Positions 1-8,641 of a stretch of 26,674 nt of DNA are shown here, piece after piece. Source of the stretch: an uncultured Paracoccus sp. (GTDB lineage: Bacteria > Pseudomonadota > Alphaproteobacteria > Rhodobacterales > Rhodobacteraceae); the NCBI RefSeq assembly GCF_946221145.1, contig NZ_CAMIOH010000017.1, positions 1 to 26,674 on the forward strand, read 5' to 3'. Numbering within the stretch: position 1 is the stretch's first letter; every line of letters begins with the position of its first letter. The notes beneath the pieces are model-generated. The model was given only the letters and a program-made list of their open reading frames with translations. It was not told the DNA's origin and did not search any database. Both the position numbers and the translations under genes were made by a program.

Positions 1-352
1 GCATCAGGGGGTCGACCGCGCCCTCGACCGCCAGGCAGGCGGCGGCGATGCGCGATTCATCGGCCCTGGCGGCGCGGGCCAGAGCGACAAGCGACGCCGT
101 GGACATCCCCGCCCCGCCGCCCGGCGGCAGATCCGGCGCGATAATGAAAGCCCCGCGCAGTGGCAGGCCAAGCGCCTCCAGGAAGGCGGCGCCGCGGTCC
201 CGTCCGATCAGCCCGCCAGTGACAACCAGGCGCGCGGCGTCCTGCCGCCGGACGCGGACGCCGTGGCTGGGGCAGGCCATCGTCACCAACGCCACCTCTC
301 CACCCATGCAGCCTTGCAGCCATTCGCCGAAATGCCCCGCGACGAAGACCAT
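1..352 (-). CDS. PduX-like L-threonine kinase (GHMP kinase family), 3' part outside window
   Basis: The first 117 residues are visible, from an ATG at 352-350, and the frame stays open to the left edge. The N-terminus has the HFGEWLQG pattern (residues 7-14) typical of PduX-type proteins. The GHMP-kinase phosphate-binding loop follows as PPGGGAGMSTAS (about 76-87). PduX phosphorylates L-threonine to L-threonine-O-3-phosphate, the precursor of the aminopropanol linker between the corrin ring and the lower nucleotide loop of cobalamin. The start lies 3 bases after the cobC stop, so the two are probably co-transcribed and coupled. That setting favours a cobalamin role over other GHMP kinases such as homoserine or mevalonate kinases. 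The specific substrate is inferred; family membership is well supported. Confidence 0.78.
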   Translation of the reverse strand, partial: MVFVAGHFGEWLQGCMGGEVALVTMACPSHGVRVRRQDAARLVVTGGLIGRDRGAAFLEALGLPLRGAFIIAPDLPPGGGAGMSTASLVALARAARADESRIAAACLAVEGAVDPLM

Positions 353-355
353 CGG

Positions 356-931
356 TCAGACGGCATTCACGCAGATGATGGAAAAACCGCCCGGCAGACA
401 GCGCAGACGCGTGACGGACAGGGGCGCGATCTCGAACGCCAGGGCGGCGGGAATGTCGCCCAGGGCCAGGGCCAGACCGGCCCGCACCGTTCCCGCATGG
501 GCGACGACCGCGACGGGGCCAGCCGCGCGTGCCTGGACCGCCAGATCCGCCAGGGCAGGCCCCGCCCGTGCCGCCATCTGCGCGAAGCTTTCGCCGCCGG
601 GGGCTGAGAGCGCGGCCAGCGAGGTCCGGTTCAGATCGCCCAGATCGGGCAGGTCCTGGGCAAGGGCGCCTTCCTGCGTTCCGAAATCCTGTTCCCACAG
701 CCGCGCATCGGTGGGAACGTGCCGCCCGGGAAACAGCGCGCTTGCCGTCTGGCGGCACCGCAGGGCGGGGCTGCTGACGACCGCCCCGCAATCGGCAAGC
801 CCCCGTGACAGTGCCGCAAGCGCCGCAGGGTCCAGCAGCGCAGCCACGTCGCGACGGCCGCAAACCCGCCCCCCGCTGTCGGCGGGGGCGTGGCGGACCA
901 GCACCAGTTCGTCACGCGCCAGGGGCAACAT
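356..931 (-). CDS. cobC: CobC-type alpha-ribazole phosphatase (histidine phosphatase family)
   Basis: This 191-residue cytoplasmic protein carries the phosphoglycerate-mutase-like catalytic motif VRHA, with the phospho-accepting His at 14. A second catalytic His (145) lies in VVAHAG, and the probable acid residue is Glu80 in LWEQDFG. CobC removes the 5'-phosphate of alpha-ribazole phosphate, or of adenosylcobalamin 5'-phosphate, at the end of nucleotide-loop assembly. Length and motifs fit the family. The gene is divergent from cobU across 44 bp and is followed at 3 bp by the PduX-like gene, so the locus groups lower-loop functions. Histidine phosphatases are promiscuous, and the specific assignment rests mainly on this context. 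Confidence 0.82.
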   Translation of the reverse strand: MLPLARDELVLVRHAPADSGGRVCGRRDVAALLDPAALAALSRGLADCGAVVSSPALRCRQTASALFPGRHVPTDARLWEQDFGTQEGALAQDLPDLGDLNRTSLAALSAPGGESFAQMAARAGPALADLAVQARAAGPVAVVAHAGTVRAGLALALGDIPAALAFEIAPLSVTRLRCLPGGFSIICVNAV

Positions 932-975
932 CGCGGCTTTCCAATCTGCGGCAAACCTGCTTTTTTCACGCCACC

Positions 976-1488
976 ATGACGAAGTCGATCCTGATTACCG
1001 GCGGCGCCCGTTCGGGCAAAAGCACCCTGGCCGAACGCCTGACCCTGTCGCTGGGCCAGCCCGCGATCTATATCGCCACCGCCCAGCCCCGCGATGCCGA
1101 GATGGCGGACCGCATCGCGCGCCACCAGGCCAGCCGGGGCGACGGCTGGACCACCCTGGCCGAACCGGTGGCCCTGGTGCAGGCGCTGCGGGACAGTGAC
1201 GGCCAGGCCCCCCGGCTGGTCGATTGCCTGACGCTGTGGCTGTCGAACCTGATGCTGGCGGGCCACGACTGGGAGGCCGCGGTCCAGGATCTGACCGACC
1301 TGCTGCCCCGGCTGGCATCGCCGGTCGTCTTCGTGACCAATGAGGTCGGATCGGGGATCGTGCCCGACAACGCCCTGGCACGGGCTTTTCGCGATGCCGC
1401 CGGTCTGTCGAACCAGCGGATCGCCACTGCCTGCGACGAATTGTGGCTGTGCGTCGCGGGCCATCCCTTGAAAGTCAAACCCCAATGA
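976..1488 (+). CDS. cobU: Bifunctional adenosylcobinamide kinase / adenosylcobinamide-phosphate guanylyltransferase
   Basis: The protein has 170 residues, the normal length for CobU (CobP in the Pseudomonas denitrificans scheme). It opens with the P-loop GGARSGKS at residues 9-16. His50, in a RIxxHxxxR context, matches the guanylylated histidine of the family. VDCLTLWLSNL and VTNEVGSGIVP are further family signatures. It phosphorylates adenosylcobinamide and then transfers GMP to give adenosylcobinamide-GDP, the activated substrate of CobS. The ATG at 976 was chosen because it immediately precedes the conserved N-terminal strand; the frame is open further upstream but into the divergent cobC gene. 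There is no obvious Shine-Dalgarno sequence. The stop overlaps the cobT start as ATGA. Confidence 0.95.
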   Translation: MTKSILITGGARSGKSTLAERLTLSLGQPAIYIATAQPRDAEMADRIARHQASRGDGWTTLAEPVALVQALRDSDGQAPRLVDCLTLWLSNLMLAGHDWEAAVQDLTDLLPRLASPVVFVTNEVGSGIVPDNALARAFRDAAGLSNQRIATACDELWLCVAGHPLKVKPQ

Positions 1489-2489
1489 CCGCCTTTCCCG
1501 CGCCGGACACGCTTGACGACATCCTGCTGCTGGACCTGCCCAGGCCCGATCCCTCCGCCGCGCAGGCCGCGCGCGACCGCCAGGCGCAGCTGACCAAGCC
1601 GCCCGGATCGCTGGGACGGCTGGAGGATCTGGCGGTGTTCATGGCGGGATGGCAGGGAACCGGCCGCCCCCGCATCGACCGCGCGCAGGCCCTCGTCTTT
1701 GCCGGCAACCACGGCATCTGCGCGCAGGGCGTGAACCCGTTTCCGCAATCGGTCACGGCGCAGATGGTGGCGAATTTCGCCGCCGGGGGCGCGGCCATCA
1801 ACCAGCTGTGCCGGGTGGCGGGGGCCGATCTGAGGGTCGTGGCGATCGACCTGGACCGGCCGACCGCCGATTTCACCCAAGGCCCGGCGATGTCGCAGGC
1901 CGAATGCCTGGACGCCCTGATGCGCGGTGCCGATGCGGTAGACAAGGATGCCGACATCCTGATCCTGGGGGAAATGGGGATCGGTAATTCCACCGTTTCC
2001 GCCGCCCTGGCCCATGCGATCTGCGGCGGCGCACCGCAGGACTGGATCGGCCGCGGCACCGGCAGCGATGACCAGGGCCTGGCGCTGAAGGGTCGGGTCG
2101 TGGCACGCGGCGTGGCGCGCCATGCCGGGTTGGCGCCGCTGCACCTGCTGGCCGCGCTTGGCGGGCGGGAACAGGCGGCGCTGTGCGGCGCGGTGCTGGC
2201 CGCGCGCATGGCCCGCATTCCGGTGATGCTGGACGGCTATATCTGCACGGCGGCGGTGGCGCCGCTGCACGGGGCCGATCCGCATCTGCTGGACCATTGC
2301 CTGATCGCCCATCGCAGCGCCGAGCCGGGCCATGCACGGCTGTGCGCCGCGATGGCCAAGCAGCCGATCCTGGATCTGGGCATGGCCCTGGGCGAGGGGT
2401 CGGGCGCGGCCCTGGCGCTGACGATCCTGCGCGGCGCCCTGGCCTGCCACGACGGCATGGCCACCTTTGCCGAGGCCGGGATCGGATGA
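1485..2489 (+). CDS. cobT: Nicotinate-nucleotide:dimethylbenzimidazole phosphoribosyltransferase
   Basis: This 334-residue protein is typical of CobT (CobU in P. denitrificans naming). TKPPGSLGRLE near residue 37 and VFAGNHGICAQGV near 71 are conserved family segments. The catalytic base is Glu304 in the LGEGSGAAL motif, equivalent to Glu317 of Salmonella CobT. The enzyme transfers the ribose phosphate of nicotinate mononucleotide to 5,6-dimethylbenzimidazole, giving alpha-ribazole phosphate for the lower ligand. The ATG overlaps the cobU stop by 4 bp and the gene's own stop overlaps cobS the same way, so the three genes are translationally coupled. Confidence 0.96.
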   Translation: MTAFPAPDTLDDILLLDLPRPDPSAAQAARDRQAQLTKPPGSLGRLEDLAVFMAGWQGTGRPRIDRAQALVFAGNHGICAQGVNPFPQSVTAQMVANFAAGGAAINQLCRVAGADLRVVAIDLDRPTADFTQGPAMSQAECLDALMRGADAVDKDADILILGEMGIGNSTVSAALAHAICGGAPQDWIGRGTGSDDQGLALKGRVVARGVARHAGLAPLHLLAALGGREQAALCGAVLAARMARIPVMLDGYICTAAVAPLHGADPHLLDHCLIAHRSAEPGHARLCAAMAKQPILDLGMALGEGSGAALALTILRGALACHDGMATFAEAGIG

Positions 2490-3244
2490 CCGGGACGCTG
2501 CGCGCCCGCACCGATCAGGTCCGGCTGGCAATCATGCTGTTGACCCGGCTGCCTGTCGGGCGGCTGCGCGATCCCGTGCCGACGCTGGCCCAGGCAGGGT
2601 GGGCCTTTCCGCTGGTCGGGCTGGTCGTGGGGGCGATCCTGTGGGCCGTTCTGCACAGTGCGATGGCGGCCGGGCTTGCGGCCCTGCCGTCGGCGCTGAT
2701 CGCCCTGACCGCGACGGCATTGGTCACGGGCGGGTTGCATCATGACGGGCTTGCGGATTTCGCGGACGGGATCGGCGGCGGCAAGGATCGCGACGATCGT
2801 CTGCGGATCATGCGCGACAGCCGGATCGGCAGCTATGGCGCCCTGGCGCTGATCTTTGCCGTCTTCGCGGGGGCCTCGGCCCTGGCCGAAACGGCCGGAG
2901 AGCTGAGGCTGGCGGCGGCGGTGCTGGTCGCGGTCTGGTCGCGGCAGGTGATGCTGGCCGTGCTCGTGATGCTGCCGCCCGCGCGACCGGACGGCCTGGG
3001 ACGCGGCGCCGCCGGGCGTCCGGCCGCGTTCCAGCCGGCATTGGCGGTGGGTCCGGTGCTGTCCGTCATCCTGGCGATCATGCTGGGCTGGCAGGGGCTG
3101 TGCGTCCTGATCGCCTGCGCGTGCGTCGGCTTCGGCATCGCCGCCCTGGCCCGCCGCCGGCTGGGCGGGCAGACCGGCGATGTGCTGGGGGCGGTGCAAC
3201 TGGCCACCGAAGTCACCGGCTGGCTGGTCCTGTCCGCCGGATAA
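2486..3244 (+). CDS. cobS: Adenosylcobinamide-GDP ribazoletransferase (cobalamin synthase), integral membrane
   Basis: The 252-residue hydrophobic protein has several predicted membrane helices (for example residues 36-58, 65-84 and 185-220). It carries the CobS signature DGLADFADG at 87-95, whose aspartates bind Mg2+, followed by a DxRxxxMRDSRxGSYG stretch. CobS joins adenosylcobinamide-GDP (made by CobU) with alpha-ribazole or its phosphate (from CobT) at the inner membrane. It is the last gene of the rightward cob operon, and the start overlaps the cobT stop (ATGA). It ends 6 bp before the convergent ycaQ-like gene. No strong terminator is visible between them. Confidence 0.95.
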   Translation: MTGTLRARTDQVRLAIMLLTRLPVGRLRDPVPTLAQAGWAFPLVGLVVGAILWAVLHSAMAAGLAALPSALIALTATALVTGGLHHDGLADFADGIGGGKDRDDRLRIMRDSRIGSYGALALIFAVFAGASALAETAGELRLAAAVLVAVWSRQVMLAVLVMLPPARPDGLGRGAAGRPAAFQPALAVGPVLSVILAIMLGWQGLCVLIACACVGFGIAALARRRLGGQTGDVLGAVQLATEVTGWLVLSAG

Positions 3245-3250
3245 GGCCGG

Positions 3251-4447
3251 TCAGCCGCGCAGCCAATCGGGGGCAAGGCGGATATCGGCCGCCTGGGCCA
3301 ACGGCAGCACGCGCTGCAATTCGGACATCAGCGCCGCCTGCCGGGCGCGGCCCATCCGCACCCCGGCCTCGGGCCAGAAGGCGCGGACTGCCAGCACCCC
3401 CGCCTCGCGCCGCGCATCCAGCCGGCCGATCAGCCGGTCGCCCTGCATGACCGGAAAGACGTAATAGCCATAGCGCCGCTGGGGCGCGGGCACGAAAATC
3501 TCGATCCGATATCGGAAACCGAACAGCCGTTCCGCCCGCGCCCGGTCGCGCAGCGCCGGATCGAAAGGCGACAGCAGCCGCACCCGTCCCGATGGCTGCG
3601 GCAGCGAGGCCAGCCCATCCAGCAGTGCCGGGGTCGAAAAGCTGCGCCGCCGCGATCCATCCGCCATTTCGACATCCACGGCAATGATCCGGCGCGTGGC
3701 CTGGGCATCGGCACACCACTGCCGCGCCTCGTCGCGGGTGGCGATGTCGAAGAAGGCGGCCAGTTCGCCGCTGGTGGCAACGCCCAGCCGGTCCATCGCC
3801 GCCGACATCGCCCAGTCGATCACCTGCGCCGCGTCCAGCCGGACATCGCGGACCTGCGCCGGGATCACCCGTTCGGCAAGGTCATAGATCTTGCGAAAGC
3901 CGCTGCGGTGGCTGATCGCCAGCCGCCCCGACCGCCACAGGTATTCCAGGGCCACCTTCGAGGGATGCCAGTCCCACCACCCCGCGCTGCCGCGCGGCGC
4001 ATCATCGCCCACATCCATCGCGCCCGCCGGTCCATGGTCGGCGATCCGTTGCAGGATGGTGTCGATCTCTCGATCCCAGCCCTCGCCCTGCCAGGCGGGC
4101 CAGCGTTGCCGGATCCGCGCCTCGTCGCGGGCGAATTTCAGGCGCCACATCGGATAGAACTGCATCGGCACGATGGCCGCGTCATGGGTCCAGTGCTCAA
4201 AGGCCGTGCGGTCGCGGGCAACCATCCGCTCCAGGGCGGCGGTCCGATACCGGCCGCGCCGGGACCACAGGATCAGGTCATGGGACCGGGCCAGCGTGTT
4301 CACGCTGTCCACCTGCACGAAGCCCAGATCGGTCAGAACCCCGGCCAGATCGGCACCCGTGCCCGGGCCGGATCCCTGCCCCAGCAGCCGATGGCGGTCG
4401 AGGAAAAGCCTTCGCGCATCGGCATGTGTCAGCAGCGGCAGGGTCAT
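3251..4447 (-). CDS. YcaQ/AlkX-family DNA glycosylase (winged-helix, HTH_42 type)
   Basis: This 398-residue protein fits the YcaQ/AZL family, whose members unhook DNA interstrand crosslinks and remove bulky alkylated bases. The N-terminus has DARRLFLDRHRL, and the catalytic segment is FVQVDSVN with a Q-x-D motif at 45-47. Q-x-D is the E. coli YcaQ form; Streptomyces AlkZ has Q-x-Q. SRRGRY and a WWDWHPSKVALEYLW block match the winged-helix part. The ATG at 4447 was chosen because the family homology starts there. An in-frame ATG at 4489 adds 14 unremarkable residues and has a somewhat better AGGGG element upstream, so it remains possible. The gene lies downstream of the GGDEF gene on the same strand but is not overlapped by it, and the functions look unrelated. 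Confidence 0.85.
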   Translation of the reverse strand: MTLPLLTHADARRLFLDRHRLLGQGSGPGTGADLAGVLTDLGFVQVDSVNTLARSHDLILWSRRGRYRTAALERMVARDRTAFEHWTHDAAIVPMQFYPMWRLKFARDEARIRQRWPAWQGEGWDREIDTILQRIADHGPAGAMDVGDDAPRGSAGWWDWHPSKVALEYLWRSGRLAISHRSGFRKIYDLAERVIPAQVRDVRLDAAQVIDWAMSAAMDRLGVATSGELAAFFDIATRDEARQWCADAQATRRIIAVDVEMADGSRRRSFSTPALLDGLASLPQPSGRVRLLSPFDPALRDRARAERLFGFRYRIEIFVPAPQRRYGYYVFPVMQGDRLIGRLDARREAGVLAVRAFWPEAGVRMGRARQAALMSELQRVLPLAQAADIRLAPDWLRG

Positions 4448-4499
4448 GCACGCCAGCTTAGCCGGGCCTGCCGAAACCGCAATCGGCATGGTGGCGCGG

Positions 4500-4517
4500 A
4501 CCCCTGGCCGCAGGGGT
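4500..4517. repeat. Short inverted repeat between the GGDEF gene and the ycaQ-like gene
   Basis: ACCCCT at 4500-4505 and AGGGGT at 4512-4517 form a perfect 6-bp stem with a 6-nt loop. It sits in the 100-bp gap after the GGDEF gene stop. There is no T-tract on the leftward strand, so it is at best a weak terminator or processing site. If translation starts at 4489, this hairpin would include the Shine-Dalgarno-like AGGGG. Confidence 0.3.
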
Positions 4518-4554
4518 GTTCCGGCGTGGCAATCCGCGCCGAACCGCCCCGAAT

Positions 4555-5466
4555 TCAGCAGGAGAGCTGCTGACCCGTCGCGCGATTTCGGCCCAGGGCC
4601 TTGCTGCGATACAGCATCTTGTCGGCCGCGCCGATCCAGGTATCGGCCGTCATGCCGGGCTGGAACAGGCCTGCCGCGACACCGACGCTGACCGTGACCA
4701 CCCGCCCATGGGACGACCCCTCATGAGGAATGGCCATCGCCTCGATCTGGGCACGGATCGACTCGGCCACCACCATCGCGCCGGCATGGTTCGTGTCCGG
4801 CAGGATACAAGCGAATTCCTCTCCGCCATAGCGGGCGCAGATGTCGCGGCCACGGCCCATTCGCCGCCCCAGCACGGCGCCGACCTGTTGCAGGCAGCGG
4901 TCGCCTTCGGGATGGCCATAGGTGTCGTTGAACTGCTTGAAATGGTCGATGTCCAACATGATCACGGCCAGACCGGTCCCGTCCCGCGCGGCCTGCCGGA
5001 TTTCGGCTTGCAGGCGCTGTTCCATCATCCGGCGGTTGCCAAGCCCGGTCAGGTGATCCTGCAACGCCAGCCCGGCCAGCTGGTCGCGCAGCCGCTTCAT
5101 CTCGACATGGTTGCCGACCCGCCGCCGCAGGGCGCCGGGCTGAAAGGGCTTGGTCACATAGTCGATGGCCCCGGCGGACAGGCCCTGCTCCTCGGCCTCG
5201 GGGGCGGACAGGCTGGTGGCGAAGACCACCGGCACATCCGACAGCGCCGAGTCCCGCTTCAACTGCCGGCAGACCTCATAGCCGTTCATGCCCGGCATCA
5301 GCACGTCCAGCAGGATCAGATCCGGCAGCACGGCGCGCGCCACCTGCAATGCCGTGCTGCCCGACAGCGCAAAGCTGATCTCGTAATCGTCGTCAAGCAG
5401 GGCACTGGCAATCTCGATATTGGCGATTTCGTCATCGACGACCAGGATGACGGGTCTTGCGGTCAT
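4555..5466 (-). CDS. PleD-like response regulator diguanylate cyclase (REC-GGDEF)
   Basis: The 303-residue protein has an N-terminal receiver domain (about 5-120) with acidic pocket DDE near 11-13, phospho-acceptor Asp54 and conserved Lys106 (VTKPF). A GGDEF domain follows (about 130-300) with the active-site motif GGEEF at 214-218. An intact allosteric inhibition site RGRD (RxxD) sits at 205-208, exactly five residues before GGEEF. It should make c-di-GMP when phosphorylated and be subject to product inhibition. Unlike Caulobacter PleD there is a single REC domain. The ATG overlaps the stop of the upstream hybrid kinase (ATGA), so the kinase is the obvious candidate phosphodonor, probably through its Hpt domain. 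Confidence 0.93.
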   Translation of the reverse strand: MTARPVILVVDDEIANIEIASALLDDDYEISFALSGSTALQVARAVLPDLILLDVLMPGMNGYEVCRQLKRDSALSDVPVVFATSLSAPEAEEQGLSAGAIDYVTKPFQPGALRRRVGNHVEMKRLRDQLAGLALQDHLTGLGNRRMMEQRLQAEIRQAARDGTGLAVIMLDIDHFKQFNDTYGHPEGDRCLQQVGAVLGRRMGRGRDICARYGGEEFACILPDTNHAGAMVVAESIRAQIEAMAIPHEGSSHGRVVTVSVGVAAGLFQPGMTADTWIGAADKMLYRSKALGRNRATGQQLSC

Positions 5467-8267
5467 GCAGCCCCCCGTTGGTCCATCTCTGCAAAGCCCT
5501 GATCCAGAACCGTCAGCGCGGTGGCATAATCCAGCCGCTGCAAGGCCAGGTTCAGGGGATGGGAGGACCGCGCCGTTTCATCCAGATGCAGCAGATCCGA
5601 CAGCCGCGCAAAGCCCTGCCGGGCAGACAGGCTGTGGCGGCGGATCTGGTCGCGTATCGTCGCCATGGCATCGTCCAGCAGGGCAGGATCGACCGTGACC
5701 GCCTGCCCCGCGTCCTGCCGCCCCGGTTCCGCCACGGGCGACCGCAGCCGGTTCGCCGCCGCGATGGCGCTGTCCAGGGGCGGAGCCAATTCGGCCAGCA
5801 GGGCCGCCAGATCCTGGTCTTCGTCTGCGCAGAGCGCCTGTTCGATCCGCCCGGCGATCGCCGCCACCGTCGCCAGTTCCAGCGAGGCCGCGACGCCCCT
5901 CAGCGTATGGGCGCGGCGATGCGCCTCTTCCTGCTTGCCATCGCGCATCAGCTGCGCCAGCTCGGCCGGAAAATCGGCATAGCTGTCGGCAAAGGACAGG
6001 ATCAGCCGCCGCAACAGATCCTGCTTGCCGTTCACACGGGCCAGGGCCGCCGCAAGATCGAAGGGCGGCAGGGCGGCAGGCAGGGCGCCGGGCTGGGCGA
6101 TGGCATTGCCGTGCGCCGCATTGTCTACGCGCATCCAGCGAGCCAGGGTGGCGATCAGGCCGGCAGGATCGAACGGCTTGGCGATATGATCGTTCATGCC
6201 CGCGTCCAGGAATTTCCGACGTTCTTCGGCAAAGGCATGGGCGGTCATCGCAATGATCGGCAGCTGCTCCTCGGACCATGTTTCGCGGATGCGCCGCGTT
6301 GCCGTGATCCCGTCCATATGCGGCATCTGGATGTCCATCAGCACGGCGGCATAGGCCGGGGCCGCATCCTGGATCATCTCGCAGGCGACGGCTCCGTCCG
6401 GGGCGCAATCGACGACGAAACCGGCATCGGTCAGGACCGCGGCGGCAATTTCGCGGTTGATCTCGTTATCCTCGGCCAGAAGGATGCGGGTTCCGCGCAG
6501 GGCCTGGGGCAGCAACAGGCCGCTTTGCAGATCCGCCGCCTGGTCGGGGCCGTCCACCGTCAGGTTGGTCAGCATGTCCAGCAGGCTTTCCGCCGTCACC
6601 GGCTTGCTCAGAAGATGGCTGATCCCCTCTTTCTCGGCCTCCTGGCGCAATTCGTTGACATCATAGGATGTCATGATCGCGACGCTGGGCAGGGGGGCCG
6701 TGCCCAGCAATCCGCGCAGCGCGCGCAGGGTCTGAAGCCCGTCCATGCCCGGCATCTTCCAGTCCATGATGACAAGATCGAAGGGCCGCTGTTCCTGGAC
6801 ACCGCGCCTGATCTGGGTCAGCGTCGCGCTGCCCGACTCTGCCACCTCGATCTCCATGCCCCATTTCAGGAAGATTTCCTGCACGATGCTGCGAACGATG
6901 GGGTTGTCATCCACCAACAGAACCCGCAGGCGCCGGATCCGGTCGGACGGCATCGCCGCAGGCAGCACCTGATCTTCGGCAATCCGCAGCGGCGTCATGA
7001 CGATGAAGGTGGTGCCCTGCCCCATCGCGCTTTCGGCCTTGATCCAGCCGTTCATCTGCTCGGCGATCTGGCGGCAGATCGCCAGCCCCAGTCCGGTGCC
7101 GCCAAAGCGGCGGGTGATCGAACTGTCCGCCTGAACAAAGGGGGTGAACATCCGCGACAACTGTTCTTCGGTCATGCCGATGCCGTTGTCGTGGATCGAG
7201 GTCTCGATTTCGACCATGCAGTCGGTCCGGCGGGCCAGCCGTACCGACAGGGTGATGACGCCGTCGTCCGTGAACTTGATGGCATTGTCCATCAGGTTGG
7301 CCAGGATCTGGCTGAGGCGGGTCACGTCGCCGATCAGCAGCGCGGGAATCCGGGGATCGACCTGGACCTCGAATTTCAGGTTCTTCCTGTGCAGCGCCTC
7401 GGACTGCATCTGGACCTGCCGCGACAGCGCGCTTCTCAGATCGAACACCGTTTCTTCCAGGACAAGCTGCCCGGCCTCGTTCTTGGACAGATCCAGGATG
7501 TCGTTGACCAGCCGCAGCAGGGTCAGGCCCGCCGCGTTGATCTTGGCAACGCCGTCACGCTGGCGCGGCTCCAGCGTGCCGCGTTGGATCAGGTGGCAAA
7601 AGCCGATGATCGCATTGATCGGGGTACGCAGTTCGTGGCTCATGTTGGCCAGGAACATGCCTTTGGCAAGGCTGGCCTGTTCCGCCTCGCGGGTGCGCTC
7701 GTGCAGTTTCTGGCCCTTCGCCAGCAGCTGCGCGCTCATCCCCTCGATCTTGCAGAAGGACTCGACCACCTTGTCGCAGACCCAGACCAGCACGACCGTC
7801 TGACAGACCACGATCACGGCATGCAGCGCGACGCGGGCCAGATTGCCTTCGGTCGCGAAGACGGCAAGCGGCACGAAATACAGCAGCACAAGGTGATGGA
7901 CCGCAATCGTCGCCGCCGACACGAACAGGGTCGTGCGGTCGAACCAGGCGATGCACAGCGCGATCATGGCGAAGAAATACATGTGCGTGTCCATCTGCCA
8001 CGGATGGCCTTCCAGCAGCATGACCAGCAGGGCGGGCTGCGCGACCAGCAGCACCGCGCTGAGATGGCGCGTGACCGGCGCCGGTCCGTACCGCCACCAT
8101 GTCAGATGATAGATCGCGGCCAGCGACACGCTGATCATCACCATGGTCATGACCGGCATCGATTTCGTTAGAAAGGCGACTGCGGCAAGCAGGGGCACAT
8201 GGCACCACAAGACGATGCACAACAGATGGCCGAAACGCGACCGCAGACTGTTCAACTGGCCGATCAT
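5463..8267 (-). CDS. Hybrid sensor histidine kinase with N-terminal multi-TM domain, two REC domains and Hpt
   Basis: Domains of this 934-residue protein, in order: about six membrane helices (15-165), a short coiled-coil linker (175-205), and HisKA with His211 in MSHELRTPINAI. HATPase_c follows with an N-box near 325-332, DNGIGM at 360-365 and GGTGLGLAI at 389-397. Then come REC1 (Asp502, DWKMPG), REC2 (Asp645, DIQMPH) and an Hpt domain with His787 (HTLRG). This is a complete phosphorelay in one chain, likely passing phosphate to the coupled REC-GGDEF protein. The membrane domain has conserved-looking histidines at 95 (HMYFF), 124-125 (VHHL) and 149 (LHA). From memory, similar patterns occur on the N-termini of other signalling proteins; its ligand is unknown to me. 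The ATG overlaps the stop of the upstream small membrane protein gene. Confidence 0.93.
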   Translation of the reverse strand: MIGQLNSLRSRFGHLLCIVLWCHVPLLAAVAFLTKSMPVMTMVMISVSLAAIYHLTWWRYGPAPVTRHLSAVLLVAQPALLVMLLEGHPWQMDTHMYFFAMIALCIAWFDRTTLFVSAATIAVHHLVLLYFVPLAVFATEGNLARVALHAVIVVCQTVVLVWVCDKVVESFCKIEGMSAQLLAKGQKLHERTREAEQASLAKGMFLANMSHELRTPINAIIGFCHLIQRGTLEPRQRDGVAKINAAGLTLLRLVNDILDLSKNEAGQLVLEETVFDLRSALSRQVQMQSEALHRKNLKFEVQVDPRIPALLIGDVTRLSQILANLMDNAIKFTDDGVITLSVRLARRTDCMVEIETSIHDNGIGMTEEQLSRMFTPFVQADSSITRRFGGTGLGLAICRQIAEQMNGWIKAESAMGQGTTFIVMTPLRIAEDQVLPAAMPSDRIRRLRVLLVDDNPIVRSIVQEIFLKWGMEIEVAESGSATLTQIRRGVQEQRPFDLVIMDWKMPGMDGLQTLRALRGLLGTAPLPSVAIMTSYDVNELRQEAEKEGISHLLSKPVTAESLLDMLTNLTVDGPDQAADLQSGLLLPQALRGTRILLAEDNEINREIAAAVLTDAGFVVDCAPDGAVACEMIQDAAPAYAAVLMDIQMPHMDGITATRRIRETWSEEQLPIIAMTAHAFAEERRKFLDAGMNDHIAKPFDPAGLIATLARWMRVDNAAHGNAIAQPGALPAALPPFDLAAALARVNGKQDLLRRLILSFADSYADFPAELAQLMRDGKQEEAHRRAHTLRGVAASLELATVAAIAGRIEQALCADEDQDLAALLAELAPPLDSAIAAANRLRSPVAEPGRQDAGQAVTVDPALLDDAMATIRDQIRRHSLSARQGFARLSDLLHLDETARSSHPLNLALQRLDYATALTVLDQGFAEMDQRGAA

Positions 8268-8641
8268 GCCGTTTTTCCTTCACTGATGATCGTGCATCCG
8301 GCAAAGCCGTTTGTCGGCAGAACCATCCAGGCGCCCCGACCTCGGGCCGCGGCCTGAAAGCCGGGATCGTCCGACCAGGCCACCGCGACACCGGGAACCA
8401 TGCTGGTGTTGATCACATTGCCGCCTGCCTGATGGATCAGGCCGATGACACCGGTCTTGGTCGCCATGGGGGCAAGCACGACATATTGTCCCGTGCGTTC
8501 GTCCCCCGCCGTCACGCTGAAGAACGCCAATGCGACCAGTCCCAGGGCCGCGGCCACGACGGCTGGCCACAGCCCGCCGCCGTCCGCGGTCCCTGCAGAG
8601 ACCTGCGCCGTCGTGGCATAGAGATCATCAGAATCGGACAA
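8264..8641 (-). CDS. Small membrane-anchored hypothetical protein, first gene of the sensor kinase operon
   Basis: The predicted 125-residue protein has one membrane helix at about 24-43 and a C-terminal domain of about 80 residues, most likely periplasmic. I do not recognise the family. The start is inferred to be TTG at 8641: an in-frame TGA lies just upstream with no ATG or GTG between, and a GGGAAG element lies immediately before the TTG. The next in-frame GTG falls inside the membrane helix. The stop overlaps the kinase ATG by 4 bp, so the two are translationally coupled. That suggests an accessory or sensing role for the kinase, but nothing in the sequence proves it. Confidence 0.72.
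   Translation of the reverse strand: MSDSDDLYATTAQVSAGTADGGGLWPAVVAAALGLVALAFFSVTAGDERTGQYVVLAPMATKTGVIGLIHQAGGNVINTSMVPGVAVAWSDDPGFQAAARGRGAWMVLPTNGFAGCTIISEGKTA

Noticed and set aside
932..975. Possible B12 riboswitch between cobC and cobU
   Set aside because: The gap is only 44 bp and lacks the B12-box core; there is no room for a cobalamin aptamer.
5457..8171. Open frame of about 904 codons on the plus strand opposite the hybrid kinase
   Set aside because: It is an antisense shadow of a gene with complete kinase, REC and Hpt motifs; the product composition is not protein-like.
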